Shown here in pieces: positions 7,541 through 14,662 of a stretch of DNA of 20,344 nucleotides. The notes under the pieces were generated by a model. That model saw only the letters and a list, made by a program, of their open reading frames with translations, did no database searches and was not told where the DNA came from. Made by a program: the position numbers and the translations under genes. This DNA comes from a virus. Within the stretch, counting starts at the first letter, position 1. Every line of letters starts with the position of its first letter. Where the stretch lies: positions 1 through 20,344 of the IMG/VR virus record IMGVR_UViG_3300021375_000213; one strand, 5' to 3'.

Positions 7541-7771
7541 TTAATCTTCCCATTCTTCTTCATCATCATCTACATCTTCTTCAAGATCTAAATAATAATT
7601 AATAGCATTGTCTAATATATCACAACTACCTAACGCATCTCTAAACGTTTGATCATCGGCACCATAATCGGCACATGTATCTACAAATGTTTCGGCTGTT
7701 GTTTCGATAGTTTTTTTATCAATACTATCTTTAAACGTATTCCACATGTCAACTACAAGACTACTATCCAT
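7541..7771 (-). CDS. Small acidic protein between uvsX and uvsY
   Basis: I do not know a function for this 76-residue protein. It is strongly acidic, ending in a run of Asp and Glu (LEEDVDDDEEEWED), with two Cys near residues 33 and 50 and a helical body (MDSSLVVDMWNTFKDSI at the start). I recall comparable short acidic proteins near uvsX/uvsY in T4-like marine phages, but this is memory, not a search. It begins five bases after the uvsX stop, with an AGGAG site overlapping the uvsX end, and is followed immediately by uvsY. A role with the recombination proteins is likely from position. Its acidic end resembles the tail that gp32 lacks here. Confidence 0.8.
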   Translation of the reverse strand: MDSSLVVDMWNTFKDSIDKKTIETTAETFVDTCADYGADDQTFRDALGSCDILDNAINYYLDLEEDVDDDEEEWED

Positions 7772-7776
7772 ATACT

Positions 7777-8868
7777 TTACTCCTGTTCAATAAGTTCTGC
7801 TTCTGCGACAGCCTCTATCTCGGGCATATCATCATCGGTATTTACCACAGGCGCAAGTTTCTCATTGTATTCTGACATGATCATATCCATCTTAGATGGT
7901 TCCATCCAAGCCTTACGATAGTCAAGATGCTCTTCACCAGCTAGATCAATATACTTGAGTCTGTTGCCTTGTTTTTCCAATAAGCCTTTTTTCTCAAACA
8001 GTTCAATAAGACCACTGTAAGGATTCATACCTGTTTCGTATGGAATCTTTACTTGTACACCTTCGAACGGTTTTGCGTAACGTGTCTTCATTACTTTACA
8101 ACCTGCTCTAATACCACGTACTTCTGAGATCTTATTACCAGCTTCATCTTCTTTTAGTTTCATCTTTTTCATTGCAACAACAATACTTGATGCATAGATA
8201 AAGCCTTGTCCACCACTGATCTTGTCATCTGGATCAAACATATCTTGTGATGCATATGTATGGTTAGTACATACTAGTCCTACGTTGTAACTACCAATCA
8301 TGTTAACAGTATTACGTACAAGTGATGTTAGTGCTTTAGGCTTACGACCCATATCACCTTTCATATCACCTTTGTTAAACTGATCAACATCTGTTGGTGT
8401 TAGTAGCATACCTAATGAATCAATTACAAACAATACTTTAGGACGATCTTCCTCGTTCATTGCTTTATAATCTGTCATAAATGTGCTAACAGTTTTTGCT
8501 ACATCATCAATCATTGACATATTCAATTTAAGAAGTTTATCTTCTCCTGTGTCAACGTCTAATGCTTGTAGCCAACTTTCATCAAGTGCATTCTCTGAGT
8601 CAATTAATACTACAAAGATACCTTGATCTTGTGCGTGTTTTACAATGTTACCTGCACAGAAATAACTTTTACCTGCGCCTGATTCTCCTGCAAACACTGT
8701 TACCTTGCCTAGTGGAACGCCTCTATGAAAGTCGCCACTAATAAGATAGTTTAGTGCATATGAGCCTGTACTAATCCAATCTGTTGGATCATTAAAGCCA
8801 CTACTCATACCTGTTATACTTTTAGTTAAGTCCTTACGGAACTTACTAACGTCAAATGATTTAGCCAT
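7777..8868 (-). CDS. uvsX: UvsX RecA-like recombinase
   Basis: This 363-residue protein is the phage strand-exchange recombinase. Walker A is GESGAGKSY (residues 61-69), the Walker B strand is VLFVIDSLGML (145-155, Asp150), and LIDSEN (88-93) holds the acidic residue expected to activate water. A GLVCTNHTY strand (197-205) and the GGQGFIYASSIVV block (219-231) match the RecA/UvsX core. It forms filaments on single-stranded DNA and drives recombination-dependent replication and repair, with gp32 and UvsY as partners. Its length is close to T4 UvsX (about 390). The C-terminus ends in an acidic stretch, EIEAVAEAELIEQE. AAGGAG lies about 5-6 bases before the ATG. A terminator-like hairpin separates it from gp32. 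Confidence 0.97.
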   Translation of the reverse strand: MAKSFDVSKFRKDLTKSITGMSSGFNDPTDWISTGSYALNYLISGDFHRGVPLGKVTVFAGESGAGKSYFCAGNIVKHAQDQGIFVVLIDSENALDESWLQALDVDTGEDKLLKLNMSMIDDVAKTVSTFMTDYKAMNEEDRPKVLFVIDSLGMLLTPTDVDQFNKGDMKGDMGRKPKALTSLVRNTVNMIGSYNVGLVCTNHTYASQDMFDPDDKISGGQGFIYASSIVVAMKKMKLKEDEAGNKISEVRGIRAGCKVMKTRYAKPFEGVQVKIPYETGMNPYSGLIELFEKKGLLEKQGNRLKYIDLAGEEHLDYRKAWMEPSKMDMIMSEYNEKLAPVVNTDDDMPEIEAVAEAELIEQE

Positions 8869-8882
8869 AGTTTCTCCTTGTT

Positions 8883-8915
8883 AAAAGCTAATGTAGGGGA
8901 AATTAATCCCCTACA
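8883..8915 (-). terminator. Terminator-like hairpin between gp32 and uvsX
   Basis: The sequence TGTAGGGGA (8892-8900), a six-base loop AATTAA, and TCCCCTACA (8907-8915) form a perfect 9-bp stem. On the minus strand it lies 14 bases after the gp32 stop codon and is followed by TTAGCTTTT, a short U-rich run. This looks like a weak intrinsic terminator or a 3'-end stabilising hairpin. It would allow gp32 mRNA to be made in excess over uvsX, as high gp32 levels require. The U-run is imperfect, so part of the transcription may read through into uvsX. Confidence 0.75.
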
Positions 8916-8929
8916 AACGATTAATTATT

Positions 8930-9922
8930 TTATGATTGACGTGATCTAATCATTGATAAAATGTCTTCAGCTTTACCTGACGGTGCAGGTGTCTCTGTTG
9001 CCGGAGCCGCAGGTGCCGCTTCTGCTACTGGAGCAGGTGCCGCTTCTGGTGCCGGTGTTGGAGTTGCTGGTGCCGCTGGTGGTGCCGCTGGAGCAGGAGT
9101 ACCCGCTCTATTCTGTGGATCACCTGTTCTTGCCGCCATTCCCGCTGGACGGAAATATTGACCAAAACGATCCATATCATATGCTTCACCATCTACTGAT
9201 GCTTCAAACATTTCTTTCATGACTTTTACCTCAACTTCTGAAGGTTGTTTCGGAAGGAAGTCACTCATGTTAAACAAGCCATTAGTTTCAATAGCTTTCA
9301 TTTCAACATCTGTCAATGGACGCTCTCTACGTGCCCAATTAGAAGTTGAATAGTCAGCATATCCACCTTTACTTGTTTTATTAAGACGGAAGTCTACACC
9401 AGCAGTATAATCTGTTGGTAATTCTTCCATGTCCGGATCCATGAGAGCCGCTTTAATAATTTGGAAAATCTGTGGACCAATAATAAACCTTCGAACTGGA
9501 TTCTCAGGAGTAGTATCTTCATTCAACGCATTTTCAGTTACGAAGCCTTGGAATACGTATGAACGTTTCTTCCAATATTTTCTACCCATGTCTTCTAGAC
9601 TTGGATCTTTAAACCATGCACGTACTTCATTTAGAATGTCGCACGTTTGTCCGTACATTTCCATACACGGAACTTGTACTTGTACAGGACGTGAGTCTGT
9701 TTCACCTTTAATTCCTGCAAACGGAAGTTTGATCATCAAACGTTCTTTCCAAAAGAAAGTGTTTGCTTCATCTCCGTCTGGAAGGAATCTTAGAGTTGAA
9801 CTCTGTCCTTCTTGCATGTTCCAAAATGGGAAAATTGCGTTGTCACCGCCTGACGAACGATTGCCGCCAGTGTTTGCTTCTTGTTCTTTCAGTTTAGCTC
9901 TGATTTCTGCTAGTGTTGCCAT
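8930..9922 (-). CDS. 32: gp32-type single-stranded DNA-binding protein
   Basis: The 330-residue protein is the phage ssDNA-binding protein that coats single strands at the fork and in recombination. It has a short basic N-terminus (MATLAEIRAKLKEQE), the part which in T4 mediates cooperativity. The core starts at AIFPFWNM (29-36) and holds a TLRFLPDGD strand and the PCMEMYGQTC segment (85-94). Unlike T4, with its His-Cys-Cys-Cys zinc site, only two Cys (86 and 94) and no His are seen, so the zinc site appears lost or changed. Residues about 274-315 are a Pro/Ala-rich linker, followed by a short KAEDILSMIRSRQS end instead of a long acidic tail. It has a strong AGGAGG ribosome binding site 8 bases before the ATG and its own promoter. 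Confidence 0.95.
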   Translation of the reverse strand: MATLAEIRAKLKEQEANTGGNRSSGGDNAIFPFWNMQEGQSSTLRFLPDGDEANTFFWKERLMIKLPFAGIKGETDSRPVQVQVPCMEMYGQTCDILNEVRAWFKDPSLEDMGRKYWKKRSYVFQGFVTENALNEDTTPENPVRRFIIGPQIFQIIKAALMDPDMEELPTDYTAGVDFRLNKTSKGGYADYSTSNWARRERPLTDVEMKAIETNGLFNMSDFLPKQPSEVEVKVMKEMFEASVDGEAYDMDRFGQYFRPAGMAARTGDPQNRAGTPAPAAPPAAPATPTPAPEAAPAPVAEAAPAAPATETPAPSGKAEDILSMIRSRQS

Positions 9923-9924
9923 AA

Positions 9925-9954
9925 TATAAGCCTCCTATGTGTTTTTGCCTTATA
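9925..9954 (-). promoter_or_regulatory. Possible hairpin enclosing the gp32 ribosome binding site
   Basis: In the gp32 leader the six bases TATAAG (minus strand, 9954-9949) can pair with CTTATA (9930-9925). An extra C-G pair is possible across a bulged G. The loop between them holds the AGGAGG Shine-Dalgarno sequence, and the stem ends two bases before the ATG. T4 gp32 represses its own translation by binding its mRNA leader, so a structured leader would fit such control. The pairing is short and AU-rich and could be weak or accidental; this is a suggestion, not a demonstrated operator. Confidence 0.4.
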
Positions 9955-9991
9955 GCTGTTTTGTATTGCCTAAATGTGCATTACTTTATAT

Positions 9992-10020
9992 ATAATACAC
10001 TCTTGTACTTATAAAGTCAA
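9992..10020 (-). promoter_or_regulatory. Sigma70-like promoter for gp32
   Basis: On the minus strand a -35 box TTGACT (10020-10015) is followed by a 17-base spacer and a -10 box TATTAT (9997-9992). This is close to consensus with ideal spacing. Transcription would begin near 9985, giving a leader of about 60 bases before the gp32 ATG. An A-tract lies just upstream of the -35 box and may act like an UP element. The lack of the late octamer here suggests that gp32 is read by host-type RNA polymerase, early or throughout infection, unlike the structural genes upstream. Confidence 0.75.
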
Positions 10021-10038
10021 CCTTTTTTTTGACTTTAT
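10011..10038. repeat. 10-bp perfect inverted repeat overlapping the gp32 -35 box
   Basis: ATAAAGTCAA (10011-10020) and TTGACTTTAT (10029-10038) are exact reverse complements, separated by CCTTTTTT. One arm contains the -35 box of the gp32 promoter. The repeat begins 12 bases after the stop of the upstream 738-aa gene in the direction of transcription. It may be a repressor or activator operator, or an RNA hairpin at the 3' end of the late transcript. It lacks a following U-tract on the minus strand, so it is not a normal intrinsic terminator. Confidence 0.7.
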
Positions 10039-10050
10039 TCTGAAATTTGG

Positions 10051-12267
10051 TTATCTTAGTCCTGCTAGGGATTGGATACGTGCCATTTCAGCATCTTTCA
10101 AGCGTAATAAATCTGCCATTACTGCTTGAGCTTCATCAACCATCTCATCACCGTACTGTTTTTGTACTGCTGTTAAGACTGCTGTTTCACCTTTAGGGAA
10201 AGCATTACTAGTATAATCGTACATACCTTTAATGAATTCATCTAATGGAATTTCGTTCTTTTGCTTCAATTCGTCACCGTTTCCTTTTGGACTAATGTCG
10301 ATTGTTGTAGCATCTTTATCATCTTCTTTTGCTCTTTCGTCGTCTCCGAACATCATTTTATATACTTTATATCCACCCAATAATAGTGCAACTACTACTG
10401 CCGCTGGTATAGCATATTGTTTTGCAATACCTGCAACTTTGTTTAGATCTGGAATATTATCTAGTGCGCCTGCCGCCATTGATTTAAGTTCATCTGCTGT
10501 GTTGGCTACTTTGTCGCCAACTGATTTAATAGTACTTTGAGCTGTGTCAATAGCATCGTTAGCTTTACCAACAAGTTCTGCTCCACCTTTTACTGTGTTA
10601 ACTGCTCCTTTTGCTACGTCTACTGTTGCACTTGGATTAGCCGCCGCTGTTGCACCAACAGTTGCTTTGACTGGATTCTTTGCTGACCAACTTAAAATCT
10701 TGCCTGAACCCTTCATTACATTTGGTAAAACTTTAGGGCCAAGCATTCTTAGTGCCGCACCTGCCGCTGGTACTAGTAATCCTAGTAACGGTAATGCTTC
10801 TTGTAATTGTTGATCTTCTGCTGTTAACTCATCTGTACGTTTGCCTAAAATCTTTTCGGCGTTTAGTTTGCTCATTTTAGTTTTATATTTTTTCCCTGCA
10901 AACATAAATTCTTTTTCGCCTTTTGATGCCGCATCAGCCGCACACTGAGAAAACTTTTCCCACATAGCTTGTTGCTCTTCTGCAGTCATCATTTGCTTTT
11001 CTTTTGGTCCTTGTTCATGTTTTGACTGTGCAATAATAGCATCCATCTTTTCAGCATATGCTGTTTGAGGATCGATAACTTCATTAGGTGATCCCATATC
11101 GTCATTTGTATCTTGAAATCCTTTTTGTGCTAGAAAGTTTTGAATTACTTTTGCTGGATTACCATCAGCCTTTACCATTTCTTTTCCAAATGTTGCTTTG
11201 TCCATTTTTAGAACTTGGGCTAGATAATCTGCTCCATGAGTTTTAAACATACCAAGATACTTGTTCCCCACAGTACCTAATTGTATTGCATCATCTTCGG
11301 CTAGTTTTTCTAAATCTACTTCTTCTACTTTGTTTGCTTCTTTTACTAAGTTGTATACATATGGAAATACACCTTTTAGTTCTTCGTTAAACTGTCTAAT
11401 AGTAAGTTCGTCAATCCAAGTATTTGAAACATCTTCTGGAACTTCTTCAAGCACGGTAGTTTCGAAGTTTGCAAATGTTTCTGTATAATATGCTTTGCGT
11501 TGTAGAGACTCAACTGTCTTTTTAACAGTAGCAAGTCTTTCGTTTACAACGTCCATGTATCCTGCTAAACCTTCAGCCATTACACTTGAGCGATTCATGT
11601 ATGTCTTAAATTTACGCAGTTTGTTTAATTCTTCTGATAGCCCAACAATATGCTTACCAAAGTCGTCGTATGCATTTCCACCTTCACTTACGTGCATAGC
11701 CATTGCTCTTGCACCGTTCATGTGTCGTAGTGGATATTTAAATCTTTCGCCGTTTGCACTTTCAATATAAATGCTGTGTACATTTTGTGTGCGTCCTGCG
11801 GCATTTTCGTGGTTTACTGGGCCAGCATGTTTTACAACTAATCTTGCTGTTCCGATATCTTGGTAACTAGTTCTACTAGTTCCATACATCTTTGATTCGC
11901 TCATTTGTTTCTCCGTGCTTAGATATTCGTAATCTCTTTTATCTAAATTTGATTTTGTTATGTCTCGTGTATCAAAATTTAACATTCTCTTTTTTGCAAA
12001 TACTCTTAATTCTTTTAAAAGATCAAACCATTTGCTTTTAAGTACATGTTCATCTTCTGAAAATAGGTCCTGACCATACATTACTGTGAGTGCATTTTCG
12101 TCAATACTTACACTAACTTTCTTACCGCTTGCAAAGTCAAATTCAAAAAATCTAGCTTCTTTTGGTTTGTTAGTTATTTCAGCAGATTCGTTTCCTACTG
12201 TAATGCTAGGAAAGCGTCCACGTATCTTATTAAATAATTCGTCTGCAATAGTCTCAAGGTTTTTCAT
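10051..12267 (-). CDS. Large virion-associated protein with membrane segment, unknown
   Basis: I do not recognise a named T4 counterpart for this 738-residue protein. The N-terminal 250 residues look globular, with a conserved-looking stretch around TARLVVKHAG and ERFKYPLRHMNGA. The middle is helical and charged, and a hydrophobic segment, LPLLGLLVPAAGAAL, starts near residue 492. A helical Ala-rich repeat-like region follows, then a clear transmembrane stretch, YAIPAAVVVALLLGGYKVY (about 618-636), and a charged C-terminus. This plan suits an internal or ejected virion protein that meets the host membrane. An in-frame TTG at 12282 would add five residues but lies in the terL stop region and upstream of the promoter-like motif, so ATG 12267 is used. 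It follows terL and precedes the gp32 promoter. Confidence 0.8.
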   Translation of the reverse strand: MKNLETIADELFNKIRGRFPSITVGNESAEITNKPKEARFFEFDFASGKKVSVSIDENALTVMYGQDLFSEDEHVLKSKWFDLLKELRVFAKKRMLNFDTRDITKSNLDKRDYEYLSTEKQMSESKMYGTSRTSYQDIGTARLVVKHAGPVNHENAAGRTQNVHSIYIESANGERFKYPLRHMNGARAMAMHVSEGGNAYDDFGKHIVGLSEELNKLRKFKTYMNRSSVMAEGLAGYMDVVNERLATVKKTVESLQRKAYYTETFANFETTVLEEVPEDVSNTWIDELTIRQFNEELKGVFPYVYNLVKEANKVEEVDLEKLAEDDAIQLGTVGNKYLGMFKTHGADYLAQVLKMDKATFGKEMVKADGNPAKVIQNFLAQKGFQDTNDDMGSPNEVIDPQTAYAEKMDAIIAQSKHEQGPKEKQMMTAEEQQAMWEKFSQCAADAASKGEKEFMFAGKKYKTKMSKLNAEKILGKRTDELTAEDQQLQEALPLLGLLVPAAGAALRMLGPKVLPNVMKGSGKILSWSAKNPVKATVGATAAANPSATVDVAKGAVNTVKGGAELVGKANDAIDTAQSTIKSVGDKVANTADELKSMAAGALDNIPDLNKVAGIAKQYAIPAAVVVALLLGGYKVYKMMFGDDERAKEDDKDATTIDISPKGNGDELKQKNEIPLDEFIKGMYDYTSNAFPKGETAVLTAVQKQYGDEMVDEAQAVMADLLRLKDAEMARIQSLAGLR

Positions 12268-12272
12268 ATTAA

Positions 12273-12280
12273 TATTTATC
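12273..12280 (-). promoter_or_regulatory. Late-promoter motif GATAAATA before the 738-aa gene
   Basis: The octamer GATAAATA (minus strand) overlaps the terL stop codon TGA and ends five bases before the ATG of the 738-aa gene. It is close to the T4 late promoter core TATAAATA. With T4 geometry, transcription would start at or within the ATG, giving a nearly leaderless message; no Shine-Dalgarno sequence is seen in the short gap. Confidence 0.6.
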
Positions 12281-13859
12281 AATAACCGCTAACAAATATA
12301 GGCATCGGCGGTTCGTATGATTCTTCTCCTTCTGCTTGTGTAAACGTATTATATATACGTGGATCCCAGTCTTTCATTACAGCCATCATTCTTAATGCAA
12401 GTAATGTAGCACTAACCAAGTCATCATTAGCTCCCGGTTTTGCTCTAAAACTAGTACCTGTAGCAACATAATTCTTTAGTTCAGTAATTAATGGGCCACT
12501 GTTAATAGTTATCTTATTATTTTCAACCATAGTCTTTAGTCGACTACATGCTGTAATCTTAGTACCATGTGTAGTATTAAATCCTTTACGAAACTTACGT
12601 ACATGTCCTTTACGCATTGGTTCACTTACAAATAGTCCGGGTATATTTTCTTCGCCAAAGTCATTTATAACAATCAATGCCGCTTCTCCGATACTATTGT
12701 TTTCTACACTCCAATAAATGTTAGATCCAGTTCCTTTACAACTATCTTGTATGTGTGTACAAATATCTCTTAATATTCTAATCTGTGCTGGTATAGGTGT
12801 TTCGTTGTGTCGCCATTCTGCTACTTGTGTATAACTTGGAAGTTCATATACTTGTATTGCGGCATAATCGCCTCCAGTACCCATTGCTGGATCGAGTGCT
12901 ACTGCATAATTTTGATCTCCTGTTGGTTTTCCGTACCAACGTGTTTGCCCCATGTTCATTAATGGATCTTTTGCTTCCATAGTTGATAAATGAATACTAT
13001 TAATAAGTGTTTCATCGTATACTAAGAATTCGCAACCGTACTCTCGTCTAAATTTTTCTTCGCCAATACGTCCAATTTCTTCAATCTTCCATTGTTCGTC
13101 TCTGTCAGGATGTTCGTCCCAACCACATGTAAATCCGTGAAAACCGTTTATGCCGACTTCTTGTTCGTTACCATGTGCATCGTATTTCTCTTGTGATTGT
13201 TTCCAAATAACAGCAAACGTATCTTCGTCTGAGTTAGGTGTACTTGTAATAATAGCACGACCACCTGTTGCTAGTGTAGGTGATATTGATGTCCAAAATT
13301 CTTCTGCAATATTAGGATTAACAAATGCAAACTCGTCACAGTATAATAATGATATACTCATACCACGTCCTGTGTTGCCTGTTGTAGTAGCACTAACAAT
13401 TCTACTTCCGTTTTCAAACTCCATTGAGCCTTTGTTATAGTTTGTAACACCCGCTCTAATATGGTCTGGACATGATTCATACACATAACGTATACGTTGC
13501 ATAATCTCTTGTGCGCCTGTATACTTGTGTGCGGCAATTAGTACAGTTTGATCTGGATGAAACATTGCATACCATGCTAGATATATTGCGGCAGTAGTAG
13601 TTTTACCAGTCTGCCTTGGTAGCATGTTTACATTAAATCTATGATTGTGATAACTTTCAAGAAGTCGTGATTGGTATGTGAAAGGATCAAACAATAATTT
13701 GCCTTTTACAGGATGTTGGATGTATGCAAACTTACGTGCGAAATGGTCGTAACCAGTTTTAGGATCCATGCATTTAGCAAGGTCCTCAATCTGTGTATCA
13801 GTATATGTTTCTGTTTTATTGGCTTTCTTAATTAAGACGCCGTCTAAAGAAGTACTCAT
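12279..13859 (-). CDS. 17: Large terminase subunit (gp17-type packaging ATPase/nuclease)
   Basis: The 526-residue protein is the DNA-packaging motor and headful nuclease. ATPase domain: Walker A PRQTGKTT (81-88), Walker B LLYCDEFAF (171-179, Asp175 and catalytic Glu176), coupling motif STPN (206-209). Nuclease domain: ALDPAMGTGGDY (321-332, Asp323), VENNSIG (385-391, Glu386) and GANDDLV (476-482, Asp479/480), the three acidic sites of the RNase H-like fold. T4 gp17 is 610 residues, so this is somewhat shorter. A longer frame opens at ATG 13889, but that codon lies inside a terminator hairpin, so ATG 13859 is chosen. It partners with gp16, which is several genes upstream rather than adjacent as in T4. 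Confidence 0.97.
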   Translation of the reverse strand: MSTSLDGVLIKKANKTETYTDTQIEDLAKCMDPKTGYDHFARKFAYIQHPVKGKLLFDPFTYQSRLLESYHNHRFNVNMLPRQTGKTTTAAIYLAWYAMFHPDQTVLIAAHKYTGAQEIMQRIRYVYESCPDHIRAGVTNYNKGSMEFENGSRIVSATTTGNTGRGMSISLLYCDEFAFVNPNIAEEFWTSISPTLATGGRAIITSTPNSDEDTFAVIWKQSQEKYDAHGNEQEVGINGFHGFTCGWDEHPDRDEQWKIEEIGRIGEEKFRREYGCEFLVYDETLINSIHLSTMEAKDPLMNMGQTRWYGKPTGDQNYAVALDPAMGTGGDYAAIQVYELPSYTQVAEWRHNETPIPAQIRILRDICTHIQDSCKGTGSNIYWSVENNSIGEAALIVINDFGEENIPGLFVSEPMRKGHVRKFRKGFNTTHGTKITACSRLKTMVENNKITINSGPLITELKNYVATGTSFRAKPGANDDLVSATLLALRMMAVMKDWDPRIYNTFTQAEGEESYEPPMPIFVSGY

Positions 13860-13864
13860 ACTAC

Positions 13865-13872
13865 TATTTAAC
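13865..13872 (-). promoter_or_regulatory. Variant late-promoter motif GTTAAATA before terL
   Basis: GTTAAATA differs by one base from GATAAATA and ends five bases before the terL ATG. The same spacing is seen before the 738-aa gene and the gp19-like gene, and the base pattern between motif and ATG is similar. It lies right after the terminator that ends the upstream operon, where a new promoter for terL is expected. Confidence 0.5.
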
Positions 13873-13873
13873 C

Positions 13874-13898
13874 AAAAAAATAGGCCCATCGGGCCTAT
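13874..13898 (-). terminator. Intrinsic terminator upstream of terL
   Basis: On the minus strand ATAGGCCC (13898-13891), loop GAT, and GGGCCTAT (13887-13880) form a perfect 8-bp GC-rich stem. It is followed directly by a run of seven U residues (13880-13874). It stands 17 bases after the stop of the 118-aa gene and before the ATG of terL, and would end the gp16-to-118-aa transcript. Confidence 0.92.
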
Positions 13899-13915
13899 GT
13901 GAGTAAGACTTTATT

Positions 13916-14272
13916 TTAAACTATACCGTCGCCGGTAAGTGCATTACCTGCTATACCGCCAAGTATTCCACCGCCGATTGCACCCACTGGTCCTAACGGT
14001 GCACCTAATGTTGATCCAATATATGATCCTGCCGCGCCGCCTAGAAATCCTGCATTTAAGTCTTGATCACCTTCAACGTCATCTTTGCCTGGAATTTTTG
14101 GATCGTCCATCTTTGCTGTTTGTACAATACTAGGACTTAGTCCTGCGTTAGTCATCATTTGCATTAGTTCAGCAACTTCGTTTGGAGTTTCTGCATTCAT
14201 ACTAATGTTAACGCTTGCTTGCTCGTTAACTGGTGAGCTAATATTATCTAACTTTTCCAGTAAATCACGCAT
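13916..14272 (-). CDS. Small Gly-rich protein, paralogue of the 234-aa protein
   Basis: No named family is recognised. The 118-residue protein has three parts: a helical N-terminus with NISMNAETPNEVAELMQMMT (about 22-41), an acidic DDPKIPGKDDVEGDQDLNAG motif (56-75), and a Gly/Ala-rich, weakly hydrophobic C-terminus full of GxxxG steps (GGAAGSYIGSTLGAPLG and GGGILGGIAGNAL). The same three blocks occur in the 234-aa protein two genes upstream, so the two are paralogues. Glycine-zipper tails often insert in or span membranes, which would suit a protein carried in the head and ejected with DNA; this is inference. Its ATG overlaps the stop of the 128-aa gene (TAATG), and a strong terminator follows it. 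Confidence 0.85.
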   Translation of the reverse strand: MRDLLEKLDNISSPVNEQASVNISMNAETPNEVAELMQMMTNAGLSPSIVQTAKMDDPKIPGKDDVEGDQDLNAGFLGGAAGSYIGSTLGAPLGPVGAIGGGILGGIAGNALTGDGIV

Positions 14273-14658
14273 TACGTTGCTACTAATGTTGCCGCAAGAG
14301 TTACTAGTGTACCACTAGTGTCAATATTGTTTGGGCCAACTGCTGTAACTGTGCTAGTTGGATAGTTTGACGCTTTTCCGATTAGTCTAATACGTGCTTG
14401 TAAGTCTGCCGCTGTTGCACTGTTATCACATACTACAGTCATTGTACCACTTGCATCGTTAGTTGTATGATAAACCAAAGGATTAATTTCTTTACAAATT
14501 TGCTCAACTGTTTCATCTAATGCATCGTCTTCTGCTCTTAGATCAACTGCTGTACCGTTTGCAATTTTTACTAAAATTTTAAAAGCAAATGCTCCTGGGT
14601 AATGAACATCACCTGCCGCCGATTTTCCTGATCCGTTTACTCTAGTTTGTCCAGCCAT
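14272..14658 (-). CDS. 128-aa hypothetical, probable virion protein
   Basis: I cannot assign this protein to a family. It is 128 residues, starts MAGQTRVNGSGKSAAG, and has alternating hydrophobic patterns and many Thr, Ser, Val and Gly. A beta-rich fold is therefore likely, with one short helix (ALDETVEQICKEINPLVY). The C-terminus (DTSGTLVTLAATLVAT) is hydrophobic and Thr-rich. Such composition is common in head decoration and other small structural proteins of tailed phages, and its place between two probable virion proteins supports that role. Its start lies four bases after the 234-aa gene stop, with AAGGGG as ribosome binding site within that gene's end, and its stop overlaps the next ATG. 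Decoration is only one possibility. Confidence 0.8.
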   Translation of the reverse strand: MAGQTRVNGSGKSAAGDVHYPGAFAFKILVKIANGTAVDLRAEDDALDETVEQICKEINPLVYHTTNDASGTMTVVCDNSATAADLQARIRLIGKASNYPTSTVTAVGPNNIDTSGTLVTLAATLVAT

Positions 14659-14662
14659 TTAA

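Noticed and set aside
8990-9110. Repetitive-looking GC-rich stretch
   Set aside because: It encodes the Pro/Ala-rich linker of gp32; the repeats follow from low-complexity protein, not from a DNA element.
13860-13889. Ten-residue N-terminal extension of terL from ATG 13889
   Set aside because: That ATG and the following codons lie inside the terminator hairpin and its U-tract; ATG 13859 follows the promoter-like motif.
14303-14319. Seven-base inverted repeat ACTAGTG/CACTAGT with a 3-base loop
   Set aside because: It lies within the coding sequence of the 128-aa protein, in a Thr/Ser/Leu stretch, without a U-run. It is probably a codon coincidence.
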